Source of the DNA: Leuctra nigra
Lineage: Eukaryota > Arthropoda > Insecta > Plecoptera > Leuctridae
Length of the DNA stretch: 64,000 bases
Assembly (NCBI GenBank): GCA_934045905.1
Contig: OW203771.1
Coordinates: 18,837,701-18,901,700, forward strand
Direction of reading: 5' to 3'
Shown: piece after piece, positions 22,365 to 33,150 of the stretch
How the letters are laid out: every line of letters begins with the position of its first letter
Numbering within the stretch: the first letter of the stretch is position 1
Translations under genes and position numbers: made by a program
The notes under the pieces: model-generated
Databases searched by the model: none
What the model saw: the letters and a program-made list of their open reading frames with translations, nothing else
Told to the model about the DNA's origin: nothing

Positions 22365-22847
22365 CAGGGGTCGGCAACCTTTTTTGGTGAAAGAGCCAAA
22401 TTCTCAATATTTAATAAATTAGATAATAATGGGTGCCGCAGTAGAGGCAATCAAATATAATACACCGAAAATAAAAATTGGAATTACTAATATATTTTGA
22501 TATTTTAACGACCCCCCCCCCCCCCCCTCCCCCAGTTGTTGCCACTCAGGGCGTTTTTTTTAATAATTTCAACAATGTTAAAGTGATTCTGGGATACTAC
22601 AATGAACTAACTGAATCAAAAACCTTCTAATTGTTGCCCCGCAGGGCATTTTTTTTTAGAATATCAACAATTTTAAAGTTATTCAGGGGCTTTAAAATGA
22701 ACAAATTGAATCAAATATATTTCAATTATTGCTCCGCAGGGCGTTTTTTTCCGATTTTTAAAAAGTTCGAATCCAGGTCTTTATTTAAATGATAAAGAGC
22801 CATTCAAGAACCATCAAGGCTCCGGAGCCGCAAGTTGCCGACCCCTG
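22365..22847. mobile_element. nonautonomous hAT-type element
   Basis: The TIRs CAGGGGTCGGCAAC and GTTGCCGACCCCTG are typical of hAT elements. A perfect 8-bp target duplication, TTTTAGTC, lies at 22357-22364 and 22848-22855. The 483-bp body holds no transposase, so it would need a partner elsewhere. Confidence 0.92.
22534..22750. repeat. ~95-bp tandem repeat inside the hAT element
   Basis: Units start at 22534, 22629 and 22723 (the last partial) with TTGTTGCC..(C/G)CAGGGC followed by a T run and ATTTCAACAA-like sequence. About 2.3 copies, diverged. Tandem subterminal units are common in hAT elements, where they can bind transposase. Confidence 0.7.
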
Positions 22848-22855
22848 TTTTAGTC

Positions 22856-23494
22856 GGAACTTTGCTGATATGAAACGAGGATCGTTGAAAGAGATTCGAG
22901 TCAGTTTACAGAAGAGAACTAAGTAGTAAATACATTTGGGTTATTTTTAGGTATGTAAATTTAATTGAGTGACGTCCACTAATTACTGCAATGGTGATAC
23001 AAATTGTTTGTTATGTCAATTAAAATGAAAACATACTATACAACTAACATGACGCTATTGACAGTATGATAAATACAACATTTTAGATTGAAGTTGAACT
23101 TTTGCGACGCCCAATTAGCTCACATTTGCAGTGTAATGTACCTGTATTTACTGTACTGTGTACATCCATCACTTTTTACTCGTTTTCTCTCTTATTTTAA
23201 CGGTAGTCGTATATTTTCGAATCTTCTTCAAATTTGGACTTCTAAAATTACTTTATTTTTAATATTCTGTCAATACTATTGCGGTTTTAAATTGAGAAGA
23301 TTTTGTTCGGCAAATTTAATTCCATTATAAATGCAATTTATTATTTACCTTTAATTGATATTTATTATTTTTTTCCTGATTCGACTTTCATTCCTCTTAC
23401 AACTAATTTGATTTGCATTGCATACATTTTATTCCCACAAAACAATGTTGCATTTGCAAAATTACATTTAATAAAATGCATACAAAAATCCTTC
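22856..23494. other. unassigned AT-rich DNA
   Basis: No gene or repeat is supportable. Confidence 0.4.
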
Positions 23495-23580
23495 ATAATG
23501 GGAAGGTTCCCTGCAAGTCACGACCGCCTTCTTCCCACCTCCCAACCATCCCAATCATTCATCCGTTCACTATGCAAACT
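23495..23580 (+). mobile_element. SINE body fragment
   Basis: GGGAAGGTTCCCTGCAAGTC, ACGACCGCC and CAATCATTCATCCGT match the SINE at 43492-43790 in plus orientation. Head and tail are missing. Confidence 0.6.
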
Positions 23581-24021
23581 GTTTTCACTGTGTTCTGAGT
23601 GCACAAGAATCGAGTGACTTTTCATTCCAAACTCCCGTGAAAACTGCCATCGTGAACGGCAGATTTTGTTGACTCATATATTGCAGTCGTATGGTAATTC
23701 TTGAAATCCGAAATCGATGCAAAGTGTTTTCAGTTTTTTAATAAAACAACGCTTCTTTTGATGTCGTGCCGCTGTTTTTTTTTCTTCGTATTTATTAAAT
23801 TTTACTGAATGGTGTTTAATATCAAGTCGAACTTTTTATTCCTTTGAAAAAGCTGTCATGTCGGTTTCAATAAAGTTTCAATATACTTTGTTGATGTTTA
23901 AAACGTAGACTAAAAATCACAAAGAAACCAATAGAATTAAGTCTTGTTAAGGTGATAAAAACGCTCGGCCGCTGGAGTAAAGAGAGTGAGAAAACTAGTT
24001 TCATATTAGAATGATGTAGCA
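23581..24021. other. unassigned AT-rich DNA
   Basis: No gene or repeat is supportable. Confidence 0.4.
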
Positions 24022-24125
24022 CTTTTTATATTAGCTTCGTGCCTTGTTAAATAGGCGCCGGTTATTCAACAAAACCGCTCAAAGTATGAAATTTCCGACA
24101 CGATTGGAGACCAAACCTGTGAACC
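24022..24125. repeat. arm fragment of the 42585 foldback family
   Basis: GTGCCTTGTTA, then AGGCGCCGGTTATTCAACAA and AACCGC, then CGATTGGAGACCAAA match the complement of 42840-42925. Only one arm is present. Confidence 0.6.
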
Positions 24126-25077
24126 TTGATCTCAAATTTAACAAGTGTTTTGTTCAAACTACTTGTCACATGTTTAAAATAAAATTTTATGAAGCACCCA
24201 GCGAGACCAGGAAATACTAAAAACTAAAAAATTAATGATTATTAGGTACTAATTAACTAAGCAAACAATTTAAATTCATTTCTTAAACCCATCTCGTCTC
24301 CAATTGTATCCAAGTGTCTACAAAATGCACCAAAATCACTCACGCTAAGATTCACGAAATGTATGAAAACTAGCCCTATATTCCGGTAGACTTGATCGAG
24401 ATTTCCGATCTTTTGGCCACCAGTTAATGTGATTGTAGTTTTCTTCAGCATGGCCTACGATGTTGTTAGCCTTTAGGAAGAGGTTCTTCCTCTTTCAAGA
24501 ATAGTCACCAAACCTTCTCAATTCAGAAGTCACAAAAGTATTAAAAATGAAACATTACAACTGGTGGCACTTGCGGGATAATAAAAAATGAAATTTCCTC
24601 CACAACTCGGCTTCGAAACCCGAACCGTGCATCTTTTATCGAAATTCACCGCCTCTATAAATGTCGGCTTTTGCGCGGGCAGGATCGGGGGGGGGGGGGG
24701 GGGGGGGTATTGGAATTCGATCGGGCCCAATCGTTGGAGAAGTGATGAGTGAAATTTTTACCAGTTTATTGGTATAAATATGAAGTGGAGATTCGTGTAT
24801 ATTCAGTCATTTGGAGCGCCTGCGGTGAAAAATATATCTCCGTGAAAGAATGTGGACCTGGAATTATGTAAATTGCGAAGCTGGTTTCAATTAGAGCTTT
24901 GGGTTTCGGGCGAAATATGGTATTGAGATTTGATTAGTAATCAATGAAGTTATTCCATTATTGATGAAAACATATCCTTAGGTTGTTTTTAACAGAGCAG
25001 GTTTTATTGAACGCGCGTTGATGAGCGAGCGGAACGCGTTGTATAAATTCAGTTCACCTATTCAGTAGAGAATACTT
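24126..25077. other. unassigned DNA with a 21-base G run and a short F2 end
   Basis: A pure G run at 24687-24707. GCGTTGATGAGCGAGCGGAA at 25013-25032 is the start block of family F2 without the rest of the element. No gene is supportable. Confidence 0.4.
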
Positions 25078-25285
25078 TTTACCATGAAACACATCACCAT
25101 GAAAACTATTACCATGAAACACACCACCATGAAAAATAGCACCATGAACACATCACCATGAAAACTATCACCATGAAACACATCACCATGCAAAATATCA
25201 CAATAAAACACATCATCATGAAAAATATCGCCATTAACACATTCCCATAAAAAAGCTATCACCATGAATACTTCGCCATTAATCG
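25078..25285. repeat. minisatellite of ~15-bp CACCATGAAA units
   Basis: About 13 degenerate units alternate CACCATGAAACACAT and CACCATGAAAACTAT, so the higher-order period is about 30 bases. The minus frame through it is open only because of the repeat and would read FHGDVFMV-like units. It is unlikely to be a gene. Confidence 0.8.
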
Positions 25286-26206
25286 CATCACCAGAAATGC
25301 ATTATCTGAGTCGCTCTGATTAGTAAATTTAAAATATCCACAAATAATTTGGTTTATTTGAAGACAACTTCAAATTTAAAGTCAAATTTAAAGTACAAAT
25401 TTAAGTCAAATTTAAAGTACTCTACTAATGATTTAGGCGTTGGCACCAATGCGCTATGTCGACTATCCATATTGGTAGTAATTTTCAATGTTCGTTTATT
25501 TCAAACACATTTTTGAAACTGGCGTCAGAACGCTATACTTTTATTCGCCTATGTATCGTTGCACAAGATTATGCCAGCTATATTTCTCTTTCGGAGCGGT
25601 TTTAATTATCCCCTTTGACAGAAAATCCGTTAAGCTTGATCCACATTGAATGTATAAAGCCATATGTATTGACGAAAAGGAGTAGGTAATTCTGTTAACA
25701 AAAAGTAAATCACGTCCCGCTTTAGTCGCGGATATATTTATTCGCGAGTCCCGTTGGCCTTTTTGCAATTTCTTTGTACGACACCAAAAAGGTATTAACT
25801 CAAAAGAGTTTGTGTTTTTTTGTTGAAACTATTTTATTTTTGTTCCGACTGTAATGAGACAACTTTGATTCGTCCGCTGATAATTTTTGTAAATTATTCC
25901 TACTAATCGGGTTATTATAGATCAATGTGGAGCTAATGCTCGGAACGGATTCCGATTGGAGTTGGTCGGAGCCAAATCCAATTACCAATTGCATGGATGC
26001 GTTTTGTAATCAATTGACATTCATTCCTGGAACTGCGGTTGAAATGTGAAATAGAATCAGATGGACGATACAAGCAGAGGAAAAAGCTCGTTTTACGATA
26101 TTCTATCAATATGTATGTACGTTAGTAACAATTGGCGCTAACGATGACGTGTATTATCTCTGGATAGCATTCCGTTAACTTTTCGACCGATGTATTACAT
26201 ATATGT
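25286..26206. other. unassigned AT-rich DNA
   Basis: AAATTTAAAGT units repeat at 25370-25422. No gene is supportable. Confidence 0.4.
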
Positions 26207-26391
26207 ACACATGGCAAAAGTAAAAGCGGCATTCTAATATAACGGACTGGCTAATATAGATTTGATTATAACGCGTTATCTTACTCTAGTATGTGAGCTC
26301 TGATTTCATTGATAATACAAGGATTGATGTCAAATAACCTGTCCGTCAGTTATTCCTTTTCGTTCAATAAGCGTTTTTACTTTGACCAGTA
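26207..26391 (+). mobile_element. family F3 TIR element, copy 3
   Basis: The left end GGCAAAAGTAAAAGCGGCATT pairs imperfectly with the right end AAGCGTTTTTACTTTGACC. The interior GTGAGCTCTGATTTCATTGA and GGATTGATGTCAAATAACCTG matches the family. More diverged than copies 1, 2 and 4. Confidence 0.65.
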
Positions 26392-27042
26392 TATATTGAT
26401 ACATTTGGATAATAATATTAAGTTCAATTGAGACCATTCACGCGTTGTTTAAAGATCTAGCCTACTACATGTGGCGTGAATACTTCTGAAACTATTTGTT
26501 TGTGCCTAAGCTCAAGACATAATCGAATATCTTATGACATAAAATATTCCATGACATAAACAATTGTCCAAACGAAGACTTCTGGGAGGGTTATTTAAAA
26601 TACATATTTCCCTCTTCAAGAAACTAACAAGTTTAACTTGTTATGCAATAACTGTGAAGTTTTCAATTTTCTCTCCATTTAAGTGTTTTAAATTCTTTAC
26701 TTTTCCAGTGAAATACGAGAAATAAATGGCTGTAAAGAAAATGGGTTATGCAATTCCTCTTTTATTATTAAATTGCTCTGCATTCTTTGAGCAATAAGTA
26801 TTCAAAGAACTGTAACTATTCTTAAGAAACATACACACAGTTTATTTATTCACATTCCCAAAGCAATAACATCATGTATCTATCTACCTTACACTTTGCA
26901 TCTTCTTTTGATTTATTCAATTTTTATCACAATGTTCTCCGCTTCACGGAACAAGAATGCTACAAGCGAAGAAGAAAAGAATACGCGAATCGTTTTGTCA
27001 AGACGATAAAACTTGTGACACGGTCGATATTTTCTGTTTCAG
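26392..27042. other. AT-rich DNA ending in a splice acceptor
   Basis: No gene features until the pyrimidine-rich ATTTTCTGTTTCAG at 27029-27042, which reads as a strong 3' splice site for the next exon. The segment is probably intronic. Confidence 0.4.
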
Positions 27043-27115
27043 AATTCCACTGTGTTCGTAATGAAGATGTCCTCCGCTGTGGCGCTAGTGTTCGCCGTCG
27101 TGTTCAACTGTCAGT
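27043..27115 (+). CDS. small spliced exon with start codon and signal peptide
   Basis: A 73-base exon lies between a strong acceptor (TTTTCTGTTTCAG) and a strong donor (CAGT|GTAAGT at 27116). It has 18 bases of 5' UTR, then an ATG at 27061 and 18 codons, MKMSSAVALVFAVVFNCQ, plus one base (phase 1). Lys-containing start, 10-residue hydrophobic core and polar NCQ end fit a secretion signal peptide. Codons are G+C-rich (GCG, GCC, GTC, TCC), unlike the flanking AT-rich DNA. The frame continues past the donor to 27375, so an unspliced reading is possible but leads into low-complexity sequence. Remaining exons are not in view or not recognisable. The product would be secreted or membrane-bound; the family is unknown. 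Confidence 0.55.
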
Positions 27116-27526
27116 GTAAGTTATTTCGAATGTTTTTGAACACCCTTCTCCCGCCCTGCGCGCTCTCGCCCGCTCCGTGCCACCTCGGCGGAGCAGTGGC
27201 GGGAACATCAGTCGAGATGGGACGATTGCGCGCGCACATGTTGAATGAGATTGGAATTAGTATCGATGTGCCTGTATTCAAACCTATTCATTTGCTGCTA
27301 GACCTTCAGAAAAGTTTGACGATGCTTCTAAAGAACCTCGTTTACATTTATGCTATTTTACAGTTTTACAATTAAACGAATAAACGTCTGCAATAGAAAA
27401 TCCCGAAATTTTAAAAATTGATTCTCCTTTTTTTTTAGTAAGTTTATGCTAGATTCGTATTTCGATTTTATTCATAATAGCAATAGGCAAGTTATATTTT
27501 AATGATATTCACCTTAGACAAACTCG
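27116..27526 (+). other. probable intron start, CpG-rich
   Basis: After the GTAAGT donor, positions 27150-27245 are G+C-rich (CCCGCCCTGCGCGCTCTCGC). This may be regulatory DNA in the first coding intron. The rest is AT-rich. Confidence 0.4.
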
Positions 27527-27723
27527 ACAAATCATAAAACGGTATTTAAAAGAAATGAATTGTCTGATAGAAATGTGATGGCATCATCTGATGAAGTCTA
27601 TACTTACTCGTCATCTACCTCTAGTAGGTGAGCTCTGATTTCATTGATAATAACAAGGATTTATTGTCAAGGAACCTGACCAGCAGCCAATCCGTTTCGT
27701 TCAAATACCGTTTTATGATTTGT
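27527..27723 (+). mobile_element. family F3 TIR element, copy 4 (best preserved)
   Basis: The left end ACAAATCATAAAACGGTATT is perfectly matched, inverted, by the right end AATACCGTTTTATGATTTGT. The interior contains GATGGCATCATCTGATGAAG, TAGGTGAGCTCTGATTTC and CAAGGAACCTGACCAGCAGC. 197 bp, noncoding. Confidence 0.8.
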
Positions 27724-28031
27724 TGGGTGTACAATCTATATTTTTTCTTACATAAAAAGTAATTGTTTTTTTAATTCCCTAATTATTCTTCATTATAGTA
27801 TTATTTTTAATTGTGTTTTATTATTTTAAGTGAATCGGGCAGAACTAGTCAAGTTCTGTATTGAATCATTTCATAAATATTAGGGTTTCTTTCGAGAAGT
27901 GGGTTTATGGGGGAAAGGCATTGAGAAATCTTTAAATAACTATTACAAATCCACCACATATCGCCATAACTATTTGTAAAAGCCGTTTTTATTTACTACT
28001 TTCTAACAAAGCAGTCACTTATTTCACGACA
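27724..28031. other. unassigned AT-rich DNA
   Basis: No gene or repeat is supportable. Confidence 0.4.
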
Positions 28032-28292
28032 AGGGGTCGGACCCAAGTTAACGATACTCCATACCCGGACGCTACGCCACTGTTCGTGGCTGCGCAGTTG
28101 CCCTTATCAACGAGCGAACGCCTTCCTATCACACTTGCTGGAGGTTTCGTCTGCAATGTCGCTAGGGGTCGGACCCAAGTTCCATACCCGGACACTACGC
28201 CACTGGTCGTGGCTGCGCAGTTGCCCTTATCAACGAGCGAACGCCTTCCTATCACACTTGCTGGAGGTGTCGTCTGCAATGTTGCCAAATAT
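28032..28292. repeat. two-copy tandem duplication, 132-bp unit
   Basis: AGGGGTCGGACCCAAGTT starts both units (28032 and 28164). The units are nearly identical over TGCGCAGTTGCCCTTATCAA and CGCCTTCCTATCACACTTGC, with a small indel after ACCCAAGTT. The block is G+C-rich and open on both strands, which is a property of the duplicated sequence. I do not recognise a protein in either frame. Confidence 0.85.
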
Positions 28293-28602
28293 TGTCTCCG
28301 CAGACTTACGAGCCTATTATATCAGAGTCTCCAGTCGGTTTCTCCGAAATCTAAGTGTTTTTGCCACCACCTCGGTTTGCGAACAGTTGCAAGTGATGGG
28401 TGGAAACAGTTTGCATTTCAGATTTCATACGTATTGTAGATGATCATTTGTAATGCCGATGTTTCACACGTGAGTGTTCTTGATAGCTGGGATAGAACTG
28501 TTAATTCTCTGTTTTATATCTGTATCGACTTTGTACCATGAAAGATGGAAACACACAAGAAAACGCAGAAATTCATTGGATATTTAACTGTAATAGTTTC
28601 TA
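28293..28602. other. unassigned DNA
   Basis: No gene or repeat is supportable. Confidence 0.4.
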
Positions 28603-29188
28603 CTAGGAAAACGCTCACTGTAACGCGTTGATGAGCGAGCACGCGTACGTGCAAATACTCGAACCGGAATTACGTACCTAACGCACAGAAAACATATACA
28701 TTCGTATTGAATTGAAATATGATCCACTAAATTAACATAAAAGTATATGCTTTTCATTGATACTTGAAAATATCATCTCAAGACTCTGGTATCGAAAGCA
28801 AATCAGATTCATGGGGCTGTGAAAAACAACATTTCCGATACTTCATTTCTGACAGCTATTAAAAACGTCAATAAGTTCATACGTTTTTAACTGATTGGGA
28901 TGAAATTTTTTTAAATAATTGAGACAATCTTGGTCTTAACAACCATGCAAAATATGAGTATTAGGAGATATTTATTTAAATTTTTAAGCAATGAATGGAT
29001 TTAAAAAAAAAATAGGGTCTGCAACGCCCAGATATTGTTCGTACATGTGTGCAAAATTTTTGCTTTAAATTTCAAAAATTTTCGAAGAAAAATTGTAACC
29101 TGTATAGCCTCAGTAACAGAAAAAAAACAAAAAAAAACAGAGGTCCGTGCCAAAAGAGTCAAAAGCAGTCGCTCGCTTCGCTCGCTCA
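28603..29188 (+). mobile_element. family F2 element, short copy
   Basis: It begins CTAGGAAAACGCTCACTGTA, then ACGCGTTGATGAGCGAGCAC, and ends AACAGAGGTCCGTGCCAAAA, then CGCTCGCTTCGCTCGCTCAA. At 586 bp it is the shortest copy with both ends intact. It shares CATTTCTGACAGCTATTAAA and CATGCAAAATATGAGT with the copies at 3054 and 58288. Noncoding. Confidence 0.72.
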
Positions 29189-29347
29189 ACAAGTTTAAAG
29201 TTGTGAGTCCATTTAAACGCTCAACCAATGACAATCGAGTTTACTGGTTTATAAAGTGGATTGTGACAAATTTAATTCCAATAAAATCGATAGGTACTTT
29301 TTGTTACTTCTTCTCCAGTAGTGGAGATGCTCTAGACATACATTGCT

Positions 29348-29470
29348 GTATATCAGAGCTAGAAGGCCGGAAGTCAATTTTCTCGATTTTGAGATGCACG
29401 CATTTTTGGAATGCAACTCTATCAATTGCCATTTGACAGATGTCAACAAAAGTCAGATATATTGAAGTAT
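29348..29470 (+). repeat. AGAAGGCCGGAAGTC repeat fragment
   Basis: AGAAGGCCGGAAGTCAATTT, TTTTTGGAATGCAA and GATGTCAACAAAAGTCAGAT match the complement of the element at 16026-16188. Only one end is clear. Confidence 0.55.
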
Positions 29471-29504
29471 TTTCTTACACAGTGACTCATGTCACATTAC
29501 AAAT

Positions 29505-29562
29505 ATAATTTTCATTTATCCGTCGCTAGCCTAACTGCAGAACTGTGCGACGTTAATGACCA
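29505..29562 (+). mobile_element. SINE 3' end fragment
   Basis: TTCATTTATCCGTCGCTAGC followed by GCAGAACTGTGCGACGTTAA matches the 3' end of the SINE at 43492-43790. Confidence 0.65.
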
Positions 29563-29576
29563 TAAAACAAACGTAA

Positions 29577-30900
29577 TTGAGCGAGCGAAGCGAGCGTCTC
29601 CATTTGGCTCTTTTGGCACGGACCTCTGTTTTTTTTTTTGTTTGTTTTTTTTTTTTCTGTTACTGACGATATACAGGTCAGAGTTTTTCTTCGATCGAGC
29701 TGAAATTTTGCACACATGTACGTAACATTTCTGATTGTTGCAGACCCTAATTTTTTTGAAATCCATTGATTGGTTCAAATTTAAAAAAAATTAACTTTCG
29801 ATTGGTTGTTTTGATCAAATTGAAATTTTGACAAGTCATTACCCCCAACATTGTACCCAATCAAACAAAGTTTCAGCCAAATCCTCCCATTGGTTAAAAT
29901 TTAAAACCATCTTTCCTGTGTTTTTAGAAATTTAAACTATAACCGATTGAACGATCAACTTATAACTTCGCATGATGGTTGGGTCCAACATTATCTGCAT
30001 TTTTGACAATTTTCATACTAATCTGTGTTTAAATCCAAACGTTATTGACATTTTACGGACTATAAGCGTGTTGGCTGTCAAATTCACGGCGACTTCGACT
30101 CTTCAGTTCAAGGCAAGGTAGTTAGAGCAGAAACTTTCAAACGCAAATGAAACTGATAATGACCGTTCAACAGTCGATCTGATATTGTGTAGACACACTT
30201 ATATCATATGAGTGGTCTCAGGTATATTTTTTGAAGGAGATCCTGTGATTTTTGAAAATTAACACGGAACAGTTCAATCATAAAGGTTCAATTGATCAAC
30301 TTAAAGCTTTGCATGGTTATTTGGACCAATATTTTAGGAATGTTTTGAGATTTCTATACAAATCTGTGGCGAAATTTTAGAATTATTGGCTTTTAATGAC
30401 ATTTTCGATAGACAGAATTTCGGTTCGAGGTGTTGCGCGTATCCGTGCTCGCTCATCAACGCGTTACTCAGATTCATTGGTTAAAATTTAAATAAATATC
30501 TCCTGATAGGCTGAAAAATGAAAACGGTCTTCGATAATTCTTATCAAACTCATATTTTGCATGATCATTAAGACCAATATTGTCTCTTATTTTACAAAAT
30601 TTCATCCCAATCAGTTAAGAACGTATGAAGTTATTTACATTTTTAATATCTGTCAGTAATGAAGTATCGAAATGAATGTTTTCCAGTGCCAATTGAAAAT
30701 TGATTCTGATTTGCTTTATGAACCAGGTGCTTAGATGCTATTTTAAAGTTTCGATGAAAAGCATACACTTTTAAGTTGATATCATAATCAATTCCATATG
30801 GATGTATATGTTTTCTGTGCGTTGTGTACGCATTTCCGGTTCGAGAATTTGCACGTACCCGTGCTCGCTCATCAACGCGTTACACTGAGCGTTTTCCTAG
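29577..30900 (-). mobile_element. family F2 element, 1.32-kb copy A
   Basis: Minus orientation. The 5' end CTAGGAAAACGCTCAGTGTA is at 30900 and the 3' end CGCTCGCTTCGCTCGCTCAA at 29577. It is built of repeated blocks: ACCAAT, then ATG(C)AAA, then (A)AATTT or TTTAA, then a GATCGG-like core. A T-rich stretch (29629-29657) precedes the 3' end. It is nearly identical to 31097-32419. The start block recurs internally as CGTGCTCGCTCATCAACGCGTTA at about 30448, so the element holds its own 5' end twice. Confidence 0.78.
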
Positions 30901-31096
30901 TTTACTAATGAGATCTGTAGTATTCTCGGTTAAAAATGAGTTTTGTTAATGTATTTGTCTAGCTCTACGAATCGGGGAAATTGTTTTTCTAATTACCATT
31001 CCTCTGAAAATGAATTTTCCCCGTTTCACTGGCATCTTTCCTTATTGCTTCACTCGACAATTTCCAGTCACATTTCCGTTTTCTTTACTCAGTTTT

Positions 31097-32419
31097 TTGA
31101 GCGAGCGAAGCGAGCGTCTCCATTTGGCTCTTTTGGCACGGACCTCTGTTTTTTTTTTGTTTGTTTTTTTTTTTTCTGTTACTGACGATATACAGGTCAG
31201 AGTTTTTCTTCGATCGAGCTGAAATTTTGCACACATGTACGTAACATTTCTGATTGTTGCAGACCCTAATTTTTTTGAAATCCATTGATTGGTTCAAATT
31301 TAAAAAAAATTAACTTTCGATTGGTTGTTTTGATCAAATTGAAATTTTGACAAGTCATTACCCCCAACATTGTACCCAATCAAACAAAGTTTCAGCCAAA
31401 TCCTCCCATTGGTTAAAATTTAAAACCATCTTTCCTGTGTTTTTAGAAATTTAAACTATAACCGATTGAACGATCAACTTATAACTTCGCATGATGGTTG
31501 GGTCCAACATTATCTGCATTTTTGACAATTTTCATACTAATCTGTGTTTAAATCCAAACGTTATTGACATTTTACGGACTATAAGCGTGTTGGCTGTCAA
31601 ATTCACGGCGACTTCGACTCTTCAGTTCAAGGCAAGGTAGTTAGAGCAGAAACTTTCAAACGCAAATGAAACTGATAATGACCGTTCAACAGTCGATCTG
31701 ATATTGTGTAGACACACTTATATCATATGAGTGGTCTCAGGTATATTTTTTGAAGGAGATCCTGTGATTTTTGAAAATTAACACGGAACAGTTCAATCAT
31801 AAAGGTTCAATTGATCAACTTAAAGCTTTGCATGGTTATTTGGACCAATATTTTAGGAATGTTTTGAGATTTCTATACAAATCTGTGGCGAAATTTTAGA
31901 ATTATTGGCTTTTAATGACATTTTCGATAGACAGAATTTCGGTTCGAGGTGTTGCGCGTATCCGTGCTCGCTCATCAACGCGTTACTCAGATTCATTGGT
32001 TAAAATTTAAATAAATATCTCCTGATAGGCTGAAAAATGAAAACGGTCTTCGATAATTCTGATCAAACTCATATTTTGCATGATCATTAAGACCAATATT
32101 GTCTCTTATTTTACAAAATTTCATCCCAATCAGTTAAGAACGTATGAAGTTATTTACATTTTTAATATCTGTCAGTAATGAAGTATCGAAATGAATGTTT
32201 TCCAGTGCCAATTGAAAATTGATTCTGATTTGCTTTATGAACCAGGTGCTTAGATGCTATTTTAAAGTTTCGATGAAAAGCATACACTTTTAAGTTGATA
32301 TCATAATCAATTCCATATGGATGTATATGTTTTCTGTGCGTTGTGTACGCATTTCCGGTTCGAGAATTTGCACGTACCCGTGCTCGCTCATCAACGCGTT
32401 ACACTGAGCGTTTTCCTAG
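31097..32419 (-). mobile_element. family F2 element, 1.32-kb copy B
   Basis: Nearly identical to 29577-30900: I see one substitution (GATAATTCTTAT against GATAATTCTGAT near 30533/32053) and a one-base change in a T run. Same orientation; the 196-bp spacer 30901-31096 is unrelated to either flank. The copies therefore look like two young insertions from one source, or a duplication followed by loss at the edges. Confidence 0.78.
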
Positions 32420-33002
32420 TAATTTCCTAAGTCATTTCCAAGTCAGGGCCGAATCTAAAAACAGATGTAAAACTACCTTAAAATTAACAAAGATATCCGA
32501 AATATTACAAATTCTCTCATCTTGAAAGTAGTTCTGTGTTTAACATTCCTACGCCCAGCCTCATCACTCACACGCGAATTGTCTTCACGCGCGCCGTCAA
32601 ATAGTCCGCACACATATCATCTCTCGCATCGCTCAGAAAGTCATTTGTTCCATCGTTAAACCTTGCCTCGGAACATGCCGTCTACATACCGTGCGGCTAT
32701 AATGTAGGCCGGCATCTTATACATATGTATGCCCGCATGTCGGGACGACCCGGGCCCATACATTATGAAAAACACGTAGTTTCGTCTAAGCGTTTTGCCA
32801 TATTATGGGGACATGACAAAACTGGGATATTATTTTTGACGGGCGACACGACTCGGTAGAATTCACTGTTTCTTGTTCGGTGGGAGGGGTTGGGATGTAT
32901 CGAGACGGGGATCATGGGAAAGGCGTATTTTTTGTGCGGAGGGGAATCTTTGAAAATTATGTGATTATTGTGACTCCATTATTTCGTATTTCATTACTCC
33001 TC
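32420..33002. other. unassigned DNA, CpG-bearing
   Basis: Positions 32560-32760 are relatively CpG-rich (CACGCGCGCCGTC, CCGTGCGGCT). No exon is evident. Confidence 0.35.
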
Positions 33003-33150
33003 GCTAGTTAGCTCTGCTTTTTACAAAATTTCACGTGCAGCTCGACGATCCTGATGTATATTTATGTTATTCAACAATGGGTGGTAACGTAACATAAAAA
33101 TATAACTGGTATTTTGAACTGCATATTCTATATTTTTTTAAAATGCAGAA
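33003..33150. mobile_element. foldback hairpin, family P copy 2 (decayed)
   Basis: Stem base GCTAGTTAGCTCTGCTTTTT and CAAAATTTCACGTGCAG, conserved loop ATTCAACAATGGG near 33069. The inner stem TATATTTATGTTA pairs with TAACATAAAAATATA. The outer right arm has drifted (CTGCATATTC, then ATGCAGAAAAAAC). Confidence 0.55.

Noticed and set aside
25062..25265. Minus-strand frame with HGDVF-like repeats
   Set aside because: It is a by-product of the minisatellite. No start context, splice sites or conservation evidence.
28086..28439. 117-codon frame with internal repetition
   Set aside because: The repetition is the 132-bp DNA duplication, and the opposite strand is equally open. Nothing favours either as a protein.
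29035..29436. 133-codon plus-strand frame
   Set aside because: It runs across the end of an F2 element and the repeat next to it. It is composite repeat DNA, not a gene.
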